DNA of 64,000 nt from Zizania palustris (GCA_019279435.1 JAAALK010000086.1:21745913-21809912), one strand, 5' to 3'. Positions 48,216-60,300 are shown, counted from the first letter of the stretch. The notes: generated from the letters alone by a model not told the origin. Made by a program: numbers and translations.

Positions 48216-50480
48216 CACTACAAGAAAAATAGAAATTTCCGTTGGCTTTTCCGAAAGCCGAAAAAAGTTAAAGGGATTTTCTTCGCCCGGTATAGAAGCC
48301 TTAACTTCCGTCGGGCAGCAACTATGGCCAACAGAAGTGAGAAACCAAGGGTTGGTTTCAGTGTTTGTGATGAGTGATTGACAGGCTTTAACCTCTGATT
48401 CGAAGGGGTACCTCTGAAGGGGGTTCGGAGGTTGGAATTCCGAAGGTGTTCATAGGTGGGTTCACCGAAGGGTTCGGTGGTTTGGTTGCTGCAGCTGTTG
48501 CAGCGGAGTGTGCCTGTCGGAGAGGTCCGACCGTACACGATGACTGGGTTCGTACCGAAGGTCTCGGTACTTTGGGCGGTACACCGGAGTGTGTGTGCCG
48601 AAGGTTGCTAACCCAGAAAGGTCTCCAGAGTACTGGATACACTTGTCTGTTTGTCTGTGGTGCGCAGGGGACTTCGGAGGCGACTGACGGTTCGCGGCAG
48701 GTGAACCTGGGTCAAGCGGGAGGCTTGATGCCAGGGGAGCGGGGAGCTCCGTCACGGTGGTTGCGAAGGGGTCTGGGTCGGACCTCGGGTCAAGGTGCAC
48801 CAGGAGAGGGCAGTAAGTGCGGAGCGTGGCTCCGAGTGAAGGTACTCCGAGACAAAGTCCTCGGAGGCGAGGCACTTCGAAGGGTACTCCGGATGGAGTG
48901 ACTTCAGAGTTTGGTGGTTCAAGTCCTCTGCGGAGGCAATGTGTTCGAAGTGTGCTCCGGAGGGAGACATTCGAAGGTGCCCGACGAAGGTCTCAGAAGT
49001 CGAGGCGCATCGAAGGCATGGTCCGGGTGAGGCTTGTCGAGGAGTGTGCTCGGGGAGAGACACTGCGACGAAGTGCTCATGGAATGCTTCATGTGGAGGC
49101 CTTGGACGAAGGAGGGACTTCGAAGGGTGGTACTCCGAAGGAGGGCTTCAGAGTGAGGAAGGCTTCGGAGCGAGGCTAGCTCCGGAGTGAGGATGACTTG
49201 TGGTACTTCGGCCATGCATGGCTTCGGTACACGGACTGACGGAGTTCGAGCTGGGAGTAGCTGCGAAGTCGTGGTGGTCCACTCCAGAGGTGGTGGTGCG
49301 AAGGCCCAAGGGCTTTGACGGCTTCGGCTCAAAACCGTCACTGTATCGGAGGCTGACTTTGGTGAAGCGAAGGCTGTCACGCTCAAGGCTTCTCACCGAA
49401 GCTACCGCACCCCTCGCGTGCGAAGGGAGGCTTCAGGAAGGTCAAAGACTGCAAAGGCTGACACTGTCTGCTCTGAAGCTGACGCTGTCCCCTATGCAAA
49501 GCTGACAGAGAAGCCTCCAGAATAAAGTTAGACTACCTTTTGTACCCCTCTGTTCTGTAGAGACAAAACTGGTGTAAACCCTAGGGGTAAAGTAGTCAAT
49601 TCACTTGGGTGAACTGTGGGCTATAAATATGGGGGCTTGGTAGGTAACATTTAACACTTTGAGCAATTACTGTTGAGATCCTGTACCAGCCTCCTCACAC
49701 TTTGAATACATCCAGTGAGTTCATTTTAGTGTTCCTTGTTCAAGCGGCGAAGCCCTGCTTCTGTGTGCTTTTTGCTTGAGCTTTTTTTATATACCTCGTT
49801 GCATACTTCGTCCATTTGTGTATCACCTTGAGTGACTTGTGACAGTGCATCAAAGCTTGTGTTGACGAAGTGTGTTGTGTGCGAAGTGTGTTTTTCAGTG
49901 CGCGTTCGCTCTGTGTAACAGGAGGCTAGACCTCGCTGCTTACTAGCGAAGCACTGTTCGAAGCCCGTTTAGCTTCTCGCGTCAAAGCTCTTAGCGGAGT
50001 CTACTTGTGTGCGTTTAGACCTTCGCAGTACGAAGCCCAGCACCAGTTGCTGTCGCTAAGTATTAGGTCGTAGTCCTCAGAGGGTAGTTCACTCTTGCGA
50101 AGGGTGAAGTGCGAAGCCTGCTCGAAGCACCCTGTGTGCGGAGCCTGCACTCACTTAGCAGAGTTGTTTTTGGGGTTGTGTGTGGAGCGAAGTCTGCTTG
50201 GCTTCGGACTTTTACTCCTTGTGAAGCCTGTGTTCGGAGCTGTCAAGTACCTCCGAACCAGACCTTCGAAGGTTGGTGTCTGAAGCCTGTTACGCAGTAG
50301 ACAGAATTAAAACCGAAGGCTGTTTTTAGCCTGAAATCTTAAAAGCTCTCATTCACCCCCCTCTGGTCGCCGTTTCCGGTCCAACAAGAAGTTAAGGGAT
50401 ATATTCCCCCAACCCCGCGCGTATAGGGAGACCTAACTCCCTGTGCGCGCCTGTTCCACCCGCCGTCGTCGCCCGAGCTC
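48216..50480 (+). mobile_element. CACTA-type end, interrupted by a solo LTR
   Basis: CACTACAAGAAAAATAGAAA at 48216 is a canonical CACTA terminus. Subterminal CCGTTGGC, CTTCCGTCGGGC and GGCCAACAGAAG motifs follow. After the solo LTR the sequence resumes as GTTAAGGGATATATTCCCCC and a CCCCGCGCGTATAGGGAG segment. The matching right terminus (CTTGTAGTG) was not found, so the element is truncated or its far boundary is unrecognised. The GC-rich stretch 50440-50720 may be captured DNA. Confidence 0.65.
48338..50386 (+). mobile_element. Solo LTR, 2.05 kb, TSD AGAAG
   Basis: It starts TGAGAAACC and ends GGTCCAACA with a perfect AGAAG duplication (48333-48337 and 50387-50391). TATAAATATGGGGG at about 49623 is the likely promoter. 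The 3' part contains TTCACCCCCCTCT, a phrase seen near LTR ends of grass Copia elements. The body is unusually rich in CTTCGGAG/CGAAGG motifs, which create long but meaningless frames on both strands. No gag-pol is present. Confidence 0.85.
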
Positions 50481-50880
50481 CTCCCCGCCTCCTCCTGCCC
50501 GCCGCCGACCGCCGTGGCCCGCCGCCCACCCCGCGCACCGCCGTCGCCCAACGCCGCCCAGTCCGCGCCGCCCGTCCTGGCGCCAGCCGCCCACCGCCGC
50601 CCCGCCGTCTCTAGACGCCTTGCCGCCGTCCGCCACCTCCCCTCGGCCTCCGTCGTCCGCCAGACGCCGCCGCTCGCCGGCGCCTCTACTATCCACCAGC
50701 CTTCAGGCTCTTCGAATCGAATCAAAGGTATTTCTTCTTCTTTCGTAGCCCTCCCCTCAATCATATGCAATGAGATGCCACATGTATGGAGGCCTAATCA
50801 TAGCACAAAAAAGATCACCAATATTTGATGAAACATGAATATTTGTTCATGTATTAATATGTTTCATATGCGATGTTCAG
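50481..50880. other. GC-rich segment, unassigned
   Basis: CCGCC-rich, with a possible donor (AAAGGTATTTC) at about 50728. It looks like a 5' exon/leader but has no identifiable coding content; possibly captured by the CACTA-type element. Confidence 0.3.
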
Positions 50881-51019
50881 TCGGCCACCGCCCGCCGGGT
50901 GTAGAATGCTATTCTACACCGACGTGGAATGGAGGGGGTTGGGATTGGGTGGGGGTGGGCACGATTGGGATGATCGGTGTAGAATAGCATTTACACCCAT
51001 AGTGTAGAATAGCGTTCCC

Positions 51020-51066
<47 letters not shown>
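50881..51066 (-). mobile_element. Element end with GTGTAGAATAGC palindromes abutting (TA)n
   Basis: GGTGTAGAATGCTATTCTACACC, a GGGTGGGGGTGGGCACG segment and GTGTAGAATAGCGTTCCCG lead directly into (TA)23 at 51021-51066. Read on the minus strand, (TA)n is followed by ACGCTATTCTACAC and TGCCCACC, the same order as at 63800-64000. Two independent copies share the TA boundary, so this is a repeat family that sits next to TA microsatellites. Confidence 0.6.
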
Positions 51067-51069
<3 letters not shown>

Positions 51070-51950
51070 TGTTTACTAGTATATATTTGTCCACTTGTAA
51101 CCTATTTTCGTGATGCCTCCACTTTATTCTTGTACGAATTGGAAGATAACTCCCATTTGTAGCTGGGGCATTTGGTCTCAAATTTGCATCAAATCCGTCC
51201 GAATTTCAGGGCTCCCTGGACCGGTTGGTTTGTGCCAGATTTCGAACGAATTCACGACACAGTGAACCCTGCTCGTATGTTACTCGCCCAAACACTCTTG
51301 TTAACTGTGATGGTGCTACTACCTCGGTTTCACCGCATAAGTTGTTTGAATTTTTTTTTTCAAAATTAAATTGCTTTAATTTTAACTAAATTTATAAAAA
51401 AAATATACTAACGATTATAATACCAAATTAGTTTGGTTGAACCGACGTTTGTCGTTCAAATGCTTAGACAGGTGGGTGATGCCCACCCTAATCTCTACAG
51501 TTTTTTATAAATAATATTTTATTATTTCGACGGCTGATAAAAAAATTGCAAAACTAAACTCCTGTCAACCGGTCCCATCGACATTTAACCGTTGGCAGGG
51601 ATCTAACCCTTCTTTTTCTACTCCTGATTCTCTCGCTTTCATGCCATTTTTTTGCAATTTGTCATGAGTTTTTAGTTCTTTTGTTCTTATCAACACTTCA
51701 ACAGTCGAAAAGAATATTTTTTACAAATTTTTAGGTCGGCTATCGAGAAATACAGTTTCAAAAAATACTGTTTATAAAAAAAATTAAATCTACTACGATC
51801 TCAACTCCACAAAAATAGAAATGCGGATAGAAAAGCAGCTAAAGGGGATGTGAGTACCTAACACCGGATTTCATTAGAATTTAAGTTGAGCATATGAGAC
51901 TAATGCAGTATTAGCATAAGTAATCTCAGTCATCCCTAGAAAATCATCCT
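51067..51950. other. Intergenic, nothing recognised
   Basis: AT-rich spacer; no gene, array or element termini recognised. Confidence 0.35.
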
Positions 51951-51954
51951 AGAA

Positions 51955-52290
51955 AATCATCTCGTCTAAAATTTAGTCTCGTCACATCGAATGTTTAGAT
52001 ATTATTTTGGAGTATTAAATGTAGACTATTTATAAAACCTATTTATAATTGGTGGATTATTTGTGAGACGAATCTAATGAGTCTAATTACGCAATGATTT
52101 GACAATGTGATGCTACGGTAAACATTTGCTAATCATGGATTAATTAGGCTTAAAAAATTTGTTTCGTGAATAATCCTATGATTCTTTAATTGTTTTTATA
52201 ATCAATTCAAGTTTAGTCTTTTAAATTAATGTCTAAACATGCGATGTGATGCGAACTAAACTTTACTCCATAAAACCAAATACCTCCTAA
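51955..52290. mobile_element. Tourist/Harbinger-like MITE family A, copy 3
   Basis: Shares TTAGTCTCGTCACATCGAAT, GGTGGATTATTTGTGAGACG and CTAATCATGGATTAATTAGG with copies 1 and 2, same orientation. The right end ACCAAATACCTCC is recognisable; the left end is eroded. Confidence 0.75.
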
Positions 52291-53690
52291 GATAGATTAG
52301 ATTAGGTCGTCCTATCGTGGTCTCGTCAGTTTGCTGCCGGATGGGTTTTGCCTTTGGTTTAGGGATGTTTAGACGAGAGAACGCAATCATTTCTTGTTTT
52401 TATTTGGTTTGATGTAAGTAGATCGCGAGGATCGCTTACTATTTAAGTTCAAGCAATACCAACATAAATAGTACTGGAAATATGTACCGATAAGAATCAT
52501 AGAAGTACAAACGAGCTAAGTATTTAGATTGATACAAGCAATAATAAACTAAAGAAGGGTCCGGTGGAGTTTAGTTCTAAGGATATTATCGGTGATCTAT
52601 GGAATCGCGTACCGATTAATAAGTGTCATTTTGAAATTAGGGAACAAAAGAGACCAATTAAAAAACCATACATGAGAGATAATGGATGAAAACCATTACT
52701 TACAAGAGTAAAGTTCTATGATAAAAAAGATTAAAGTACCCATTGTAAAAAGGGTAAATGCTAATGGGATATATGCACTTGGAAAGCAAAATACAACAAA
52801 TATACATTTATATAAGTTTGCGTTGTTATTGTTGCTATCAATGCTACTGTTTTCGAGATTAATCTCCATTTTAATGAAGATAACTCTGAGTTGTTAGGCT
52901 ATTCACAATGGGAGTTTCATGCAGTGTTTCATGGTATTAATTACCATGCCACATCAGATTTTTTGCTGACATGACATTAATTAATGAGAAAAGAGAAGAA
53001 AGAAGTGTCATCATCATGACATGGTGCTAACCCGTTTTTAAGACAGATGAAACGAAATAAAACACCTATTGAGAACCAAATCGTTTCATCAGAGAGAGGA
53101 TATTTCATTAGAGCTAGTTACATTTAATTACGCTGGTTAGCCTATGAAATAGTGAAATGAAATTCTCCACTAAGATAGGGTATTTTATTCAGTTGTAAAG
53201 CTGATATGTTATTCTAAGAAACAATATTATAAATAACACTTAGTATACATAACTTCTCTCAATCTAAGAACCTCCTAGAATTTTGACCGGACAATCTTGT
53301 GAGACTTTTTGAAATTTATGACGAAGGTTTCCCGGTAGGCAGCTGATTATTTGTTGTTGAGACATTAACTTCTAAACTTGATGTTTGTTATAGATCCAAA
53401 AATAAAATAAACCTACCACACTTTCTATGTATTTTGTTTAAATATATTTATCAGTTTCGTTCTTTACAAAAATTAAGAATCATTAACATTTAATTCGACT
53501 CTAACTTGGTAAATACTCCGTGCAAGAATGGTAGCTGGGGGGCGTACTCGTGCTGAGCCGCTGAGCCTGACTGCGTTTTTTTTGTTTTCCGTACGTACGT
53601 GTCATAACAATCTAAATTATTTTTATAAGTTGAAATAAGCATGTTAATTTATTATACTATCTTATTATAATATAAAGCGTATATTATAAC
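52291..53690. other. Intergenic, nothing recognised
   Basis: About 1.4 kb of AT-rich DNA without coding potential or clear repeat ends. Confidence 0.4.
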
Positions 53691-53702
53691 AATCAGTAAA
53701 CT

Positions 53703-53826
53703 CCAATGTTAAGCGTGCTCAGGCGAGAGTTCAGGATGAGTGACCTACTAGAAGTTCTCGTTCACATTCCCGACACACCCACGACCTTTAAATAAGGTCG
53801 GGCCTGTATGACCCATTTCAAAAAAA
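53703..53826 (+). mobile_element. Retroposed 5S-rRNA-like unit with polyA and 12-bp TSD
   Basis: Bases 53705-53763 align with the 3' half of plant 5S rRNA: GTTAAGCGTGCTCAGGCGAG matches its GTTAAGCGTGCTTGGGCGAG, AGGATGAGTGACCT matches the internal promoter C-box region AGGATGGGTGACCT, and GAAGTTCTCGT matches GAAGTCCTCGT. A non-5S tail follows, with a hairpin CGACCTT-TAAAT-AAGGTCG (53782-53800), then an A-run. AATCAGTAAACT is duplicated exactly at 53691-53702 and 53827-53838. This is the structure of a LINE-mobilised insertion, so a 5S-derived SINE or a chimaeric retroposon. A piece of a Cassandra-type TRIM (whose LTRs carry 5S sequence) is the main alternative. The first part of 5S, including box A, is missing. 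Confidence 0.7.
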
Positions 53827-54196
53827 AATCAGTAAACTAGTCTAATCCAATTTTTTATATAATTATATGTTTATAAAAAAATCACAGCGTAAAGCAACCC
53901 GGCAGTTAGCCATGGTTGTGTGTGTATTTATTTGTCAACGTGTGCGTTGTCCATCAGTGGTGGTTAGGACTCACAGTTGAGTAGGATGCCACCATTTGTT
54001 ATTAGTAGCAAGCAGTATTACAACTAGCTAGTTTGGCAACAGTTGGGTTCACCCTGGCCGGTGGCAAATGGATGGAGGCTGCCGCTGAATTAGCTCCAGA
54101 AGACAATTGGATGTACATGTAATGTACGGTACCGCAGGCCTCAAGAATCGAAGCCCGTTCCCTACCGTGGAAACTGACAGGTACTAGTAAGCATAA

Positions 54197-54835
54197 GAGT
54201 ATGTTTAGGCGTAAGGGCTAAAGTTTAGACTCTAAAATAAATGACTAAAGGGTGTGTTTGGATCAGCGGGTTAAATAGCGGGTTAAATTTTAGCCCGTGT
54301 CATATCGGATGTTTGGACATCAATTTGAAGGACTAAACGTTAACTAATTATAAAATAATTGCAGAATCGGAGGATAATTTACGAGACGGATTTATTAAGC
54401 CTAATTAATCCATAATTAATAAATGTTTACTGTAGCATCACATTGTCAAATCATGGCATAATTAGGCTCATTAGATTCGTCTCGTGAATAATCCTCCGAT
54501 TATAAATTAGTTTTGTAAATAATCTACATTTAATATTCTAAAACAACATCTCTTTTGTTGTTCGGATACATAAACTAAACTTTAGCAATGATTGTACAAT
54601 AGACTCATTTGCCCCTCTTTTTACCTTTCTCTTCTTTAAACATCTACATATTTAAGAGCAAAGATGATAATTAATGCAGAAGGACCACTTTTAGCATCGT
54701 TTAGCCCCTTTTATCATTCCTTGGAGGGGCTAAAGAAAAGCATGGGCTAAAGTTTAGCACTGAGATTTTAGCATATCTGTTTGACACCCAAAGACTAAAA
54801 CGAGGGTTTAAAATGAGTTCCAAACATGCACTAAG
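54197..54835. mobile_element. MITE with a nested family-A MITE (copy 4, inverted)
   Basis: The outer ends AGTATGTTTAGGCGTAAG and GAGTTCCAAACATGCAC are inverted relatives. Outer blocks GGGCTAAAGTTTAG occur near both ends. Within it, from about 54249 to 54590, lies a reversed copy of family A: GGGTGTGTTTGGATCAG start, then TTTAGCCCGTGTCATATCGG, GCCTAATTAATCCATAATTA and CTCATTAGATTCGTCTCGTG. Confidence 0.65.
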
Positions 54836-55329
54836 TTATTTGATTTGTTTAGCCACGGAACCGGTTGGCGGGCTGTCTATAGCTGCTGGAAAACAGCTAC
54901 TAGTTCAGACTTCAGAGAGGTAGTATCCCGGCTTCTGGCTGCGATGTCAGCGCCTAAGAGTCACGCAATACAACAAGGGGGTTGACGTAATGTAGAAAGC
55001 ATACCCGTATGAAATGGAGCAACTTGCATAGTGCACAAGATTGTTATGGCTTTCCTTTTCCTCTTTTTCTTTTGGCCACCGATTCGAGCAACGGCCAACG
55101 GGGTCGGAAACCGAAGCACATGCTTTCCAAGATTTTTTTAAAAAAAACGCGAGCTCCGTTACGCTAAAGTGTGACGCTTTATCCTCGAAGGTATAGTATC
55201 TTCTGAGCTTGGGTTTGGGAAGAGCTCCAGTGATCTCTACACACGCCGGGCATCCCAGTTAATATTACTTGGATCAGATTTACATATTTTATAGTACAAT
55301 AAATTTGGACAATAATAATGTACAGATTG
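54836..55329. other. Intergenic, nothing recognised
   Basis: No gene or repeat termini recognised. Confidence 0.35.
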
Positions 55330-55905
55330 ATCATATTATAAAGTATTAAAGGTTTTTTGGCTTTTGAAAACAGCTTTTGCTTCCTAGAAGTCAAAAGCCA
55401 ACTAAAGTATATATTTCAAACTAACAATTTTTAGTAAAAATAACTTTTAACGTAGTCAAACTGTGAAAACTCCTTTAGACCTACTTTCTAGCTTCTGGCT
55501 TCGGACTTCTGTTTTTTGAATCTTTGATAATACTAATATTCATAGATTGACATTTTAAATTTCATGCAACCATACAAAATTTCATAAATTAACATTTCAA
55601 ATTTCATACAACCATACAAAATTCTATAAATTGACATTTTAAATTTCATACAACCATACATACCTTCATAAATTAATATTTCAAATTTCATACAACCATA
55701 CAAAATTTCATAAATTGACATTTCAAATTTCATATAACATACAAAATTTCATAAATTGACTTTTTACACAGCTCACAACTCAAAGCAGCTTCTCCACAGT
55801 CGTTTTAGCCAAACGGTTTTTTAGCTTTCTTATAGTTAACATCTCACAACAGCTTTTTCACAGCTCACAGCCACAACACAATAGTTTTTTTCCACCACCA
55901 CAACT
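55330..55905. mobile_element. MITE-like unit with AAGCTGTTTTC/CACAGCTCACAG ends and internal tandem repeat
   Basis: Left TTTTTTGGCTTTTGAAAACAG and AGTCAAAAGCCAACT oppose right ACAGCTTTTTCACAGCTCAC and AGTCGTTTTAGCCAAACGG. These are motifs of a common grass MITE rich in AGCTTTTGGCT. Boundaries are approximate. The centre is occupied by the 42-bp array listed separately. Confidence 0.45.
55539..55761. repeat. Tandem repeat, about 42-bp unit, five-plus copies
   Basis: The unit is CATAAATTGACATTTCAAAT followed by TTCATACAACCATACAAAATTT. The last complete unit has lost a few bases. On the minus strand it translates into a repetitive MKFEMSIYEILYGC peptide, an artefact of 14-codon periodicity. Confidence 0.9.
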
Positions 55906-56744
55906 TAACCCAACAAATCTAATCATAGATTATAATATTACAGGAATAGAGTAGTTAATGGTCTAGTGGTAGAAGGTCCGATGAGTATCCTCACCACAAG
56001 AGCAACCGGGCCAATTCAATGAAAAGAAGAATACCAGGGTCTCTCATATTCCCACGTGCAAACACTTTCGGCTCTTTCTCCTGCAGTAAAAATGCTGATG
56101 TTAGCGGCCTGAACCAGTCTTCTAGCTTCTAGGACAGCGAGTTTAATGTTTGACACTTCGACAGAACCAGAGATGGGATGGCAATGTTCTCATGCGACTG
56201 GAGTATTATTATTTGCAAGTCGATAAGGTAGATAGACAGCTATAGCCCGTGTCTAAAAAAGATGAGGTGGATAGCATGGCATACCGGATAGAGCTGTGGG
56301 ATTCGAGGTTGAACTTTCGCTCCGGGGAATCCAATCTCCGTCCACGCCAAACCAGCACTTGTGCTCACTGTTTGGTATGCCAACAAGAAACAGGAAAGCG
56401 TTGCAGAGTCGAATGAGAATTAGGTGAGCGTGAGCCTTTGGTTATATTTATCATGCATGTTATATACCGAAAAGGGCAACATACTGAACATGGTGTTCGG
56501 TGATTAGCATCTACTCGGACATAGTGGAGGAAATGCAAGGACTTTTCTAACATCAAGTGCGCCCCATGAACTCGTGTATGCAAGCCCCACTTCTCAGTGG
56601 TGCCTACAAAATTCAGCTTCCGTGAAGAGATAGTAAAAAGAATGTGCGCATGGTGTATTTTAGCAAACAAGTAAAAACTCACTTCAGCAGATATGTGTGA
56701 AGCCATCAAAATTAATAACGAAAAAACAATACAGTAGCATACCT
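55906..56744. other. Intergenic with weak tRNA-like fragment
   Basis: TAATGGTCTAGTGGTAGAAGG at about 55955 looks like a tRNA A-box context and could be a SINE relic, but no B box of good quality follows. No gene seen. Confidence 0.3.
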
Positions 56745-57275
56745 CCAAGGATATTCACTTTCACGGATACGGAAGCGAAATATTCTACATAACAAAAACT
56801 GAAAATTTTCGTTGTCACAATTTTTTATTGTATTATATTGAATATTAGCTTTTACTTTTTCACATTATATAAAATTTAAACTATATTCTATTCATAAAAT
56901 ATTAAACAATTTAATTTAAATTAATATATAATTATTTGCTAAAAATAAATAATATATTTTCATTACAACTAAAATAAAACTTGTTTTACTTTATTATATG
57001 TATTTATCATTTATTAATATGTGTGTAAATTGAACCTATTATTTGTTTATCGTACCTTTTTCATATATTAAGGGTTTTATATAATTCCGATAGATATTCG
57101 GTTCTATATTCGTATCCACTCCTTATTTAGTCTATATTCGTTTCCGATAATATCCGTTTTTCTTATCCGTTTCTGGGATATTCGTATTCGTTTTCGTTTC
57201 CGTGAAAAAAATACGAAAACGGATATGGTAGCACTAATTTATGTCCATTTTCGCTCCGTTTTCATCCCTACTTCT
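56745..57275. mobile_element. hAT-like non-autonomous element
   Basis: The right end, read inverted, is TAGGGATGAAAACGGAGCG, a hAT-type terminus. Subterminal motifs ATATCCGTTTTTC and TTCGTTTTCGTTTCCGTG mirror the left TTCACTTTCACGGATACGG. The left end is near 56745-56755 but not exact. It lies beside the 3' side of the ALG12 pseudogene. Confidence 0.5.
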
Positions 57276-57384
57276 ACGTGTTCAATTTGTTATATGGTGC
57301 TTGCAGTTCAGCCAAGCACTTGCATTGAAAATAAATAAGGAAACCTATGTTTTACTTACAGTTTTTGTCTACAAAAGACAACTA

Positions 57385-60300
57385 TCATAATTTCACATAT
57401 TTCACATAACTGATGTAGAGCTCACATGCTTCATGTAAAGCCTTTAGGGCATATCCACCAGGATAATTATTGGAGGATGCCATGAAAGGTACAGCAGTGT
57501 ATCCTAGACTAAATAATTATATGTGAATTTTCAACAATAGCACATATTATGCTACTTGAGAAATAGTAATGTATTGATATTTTATAGCAACCAAGGTTAA
57601 ATTATTGTACCTGGCAAAAAACGCATTAATCATGAGAACATAAAGTAACTTCCACCCAGCTTTCCTTCTGTTATTATATCTGAAAATGGTATACAGACAT
57701 ATATTCACTAGTCAAAATCACAAAGCCGGGAACGAAGAGGGAAATTGGTATTCAATATGAAGGGTGTGAAATAAAAGGAGTTATGAAAATGAAGCGAGCA
57801 TTCCTAGCTTGCATTGGTAAATTGATAAAATGGCAGGGACTAGATAAGACAGCAGAATGATTATGCTCACACTCTGCTTGCTGCTAGTGCAGCAGACACA
57901 TTAAGCATGGTAATTAAACCAATAACGAAACGGAGCTCCTGAAACAAATCAACATCAGTTATCATGTACAAGAGTGCCCCAATATAAGGATGAAATAGTA
58001 CCAAGAGATGTGGAAATAACCTTATGCAGAAGTTTTGAATAAAGTACAACTAACGAGAAGATTGGAAGTATGTATGACACTATCCTTTGGTCAAGAAGAT
58101 CACCGATCTGACATTGAAAAGGTTTTATGAGATATATTTCTTCCTTCCTATAAAAGATCAATAAAAGAATCAACAATCACTAATGCATTGATAGTACCAC
58201 CATCTTAAAAAGCACGTCATAAATTTTTCATTAGTTGACTCAATCAAATATGACATAATTTAGAGTTTTAGACAGAGTCCATGTGGAGGTAGCAAGTTAA
58301 TTAATTATTACTAATTAAACACCATTTTCCATACATAATAAATATATGATGAAGAAGGCATCAAATAAATTATATACTTGTTCGAGCAAAAGGCAAATAC
58401 ATGTTCTAGCCAAAAAGCACATACTTTTGTTTGGAAGTTTCTTATTTCACCACACAAAGAGGATATGCTACAAGCATGGAGTGCAGAAGTGCTGAGGTGA
58501 AGTACCAATGGATAGGATGTGTCTTCAAGTTTGTAGTAGTCATGGAGAACACGGCAAAAAGCTTCACATAAATTTCAAAAGGATAATACAAATAATTCAC
58601 TGTACAAATCTAAACAAGAGGGTAAGACTTGAACAAGAAGTGTGTACTATGTTTCATCCTTTTGTGTATTCATGTTCAGCAAATAGAGAATAACAGGATG
58701 GTTTAGTGCAGATGACATTGTATAAGTAACTTAACAAGAGAGGAAACATATGCAATATAATATGTTTGAGAGGAACAAAGAAAGAAATCCTGGTTGACCA
58801 GGGAAAAAGATGTTTCATTGTGCATTAAAAGTATTAACTCAAATTATTACCTCCAGACATTATTTATTATTTCTTAGTACAAAGCACACAATAAAGGATA
58901 CACCCCATTCTGAACTCCGGTTCAGAACTGAATTAAACCAGAAAACCTCGAATTATGGCTACAGGATTCGCCGCCACATTATAGAGTCAATCAGTACAGT
59001 GAAGCCTAAGCAATTATTGATAGAGACAAACGTTTCTTGCAGATTATTACAAGAAATTCAAGGAAGAAAAAGACATAAAGTAATGTACCAATGCATATAA
59101 TGCCAGTGCTTACACAACATTTGCCTGTTTCCAATAGAGAAACAGACCTGCTCTGTCACAGCATAGTCAAATTCAGATATTAGTGTACCACAGACCCAAC
59201 TTTTTCAGATAGTAAGCAAAATAATACATACTAAGTCACGATGCAAAATAACAACTTGATGTATAAGTGAGTGCCTAGCCTGGTAATGTACCAACTTACA
59301 GATTATTAGCCACACCCTCAAGAACTTAACTTTACTGATAATTAGGCCCATTTCCCTCTTAGCCTAACCTCAAATTCTGTTATTCACTACAGAGACACCA
59401 ATGATGAAAGCATGAAACCTAAAATCTGGATTGAACTGTGAAGCCACTAGCCCATTACGATTCTATGACCAAAGTTACTCTGCGCTGAATTCAACAAAAC
59501 AAGCAACAAAAGTGCCAAGTAACAGAGAATTTTGACAATTGGTATTTGTACATAGCTTATGAGATAAAGTTATTTCTCTATAGACAACAAAAAAGAGGAA
59601 CAGAAACTTTGGAGTTTGGACCCTTCCTTCCTAAACCATATACACTACATAAGAGAGAGTATAAAAAACTGTACAACTTTTGAGAGTAATTTAAGCTCCA
59701 TAAGTGGAACTCACCAGCAAAATTGCAAGCCCTATAGTACCAAGGAGCAGAATCATCACACACCTAAAAATAACTGTTGCAATAATCTGTGAGCCAAATG
59801 GAGAATTAAACACAGTTTGGTTAAACTCTAGCACATAATCTTGGGGAAAATGGTCCTTTACATCGAAAGATTCTGAACTTGGTGTACCACTAAAGTTCAC
59901 CGGTACACGTTTAATACCACTGAAAGATCACACCATTCAGTTTTTATCACTCTGGCAACCTCTGTTAGCACTTCATTTTTTTCCCTTTTTTGTTCTCCAA
60001 CAACTACAAAACAATATATGCGTAACTCACTACAGCACCTTCCAAATCTCATTGATACACCGGCTAGATATAGTCACATAGACCACAACAACACAGATTC
60101 TTTAGATATCAGAGTCAGAAAAGTTAATGATGTTATATTGATGTACAACATCAGAAAAGTTTACCTTTTCAATGTGATAATTGTGGTACAAAACATTGTG
60201 CAATCACTGCAATGGCATAACAATAAAAGTGCAAAGAACATTTACCAAGTTAACCAGAAAAAGTCAATAATTACCTAGTAAAAGAATTGATACCAGGTAA

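Noticed and set aside
48388..49505. Overlapping 80-155 residue ORFs at 48.4-49.5 kb
   Set aside because: Created by repeated CTTCGGAG/CGAAGG motifs inside the solo LTR; no recognisable domain.
53703..53826. Functional 5S rRNA gene
   Set aside because: The first part of the gene including box A is absent, the C-box region is mutated, and there is no T-run terminator at the right place.
55955..56030. tRNA-derived SINE head (GGTCTAGTGG)
   Set aside because: Only the A-box-like part is convincing; no good B box, polyA tail or target duplication.
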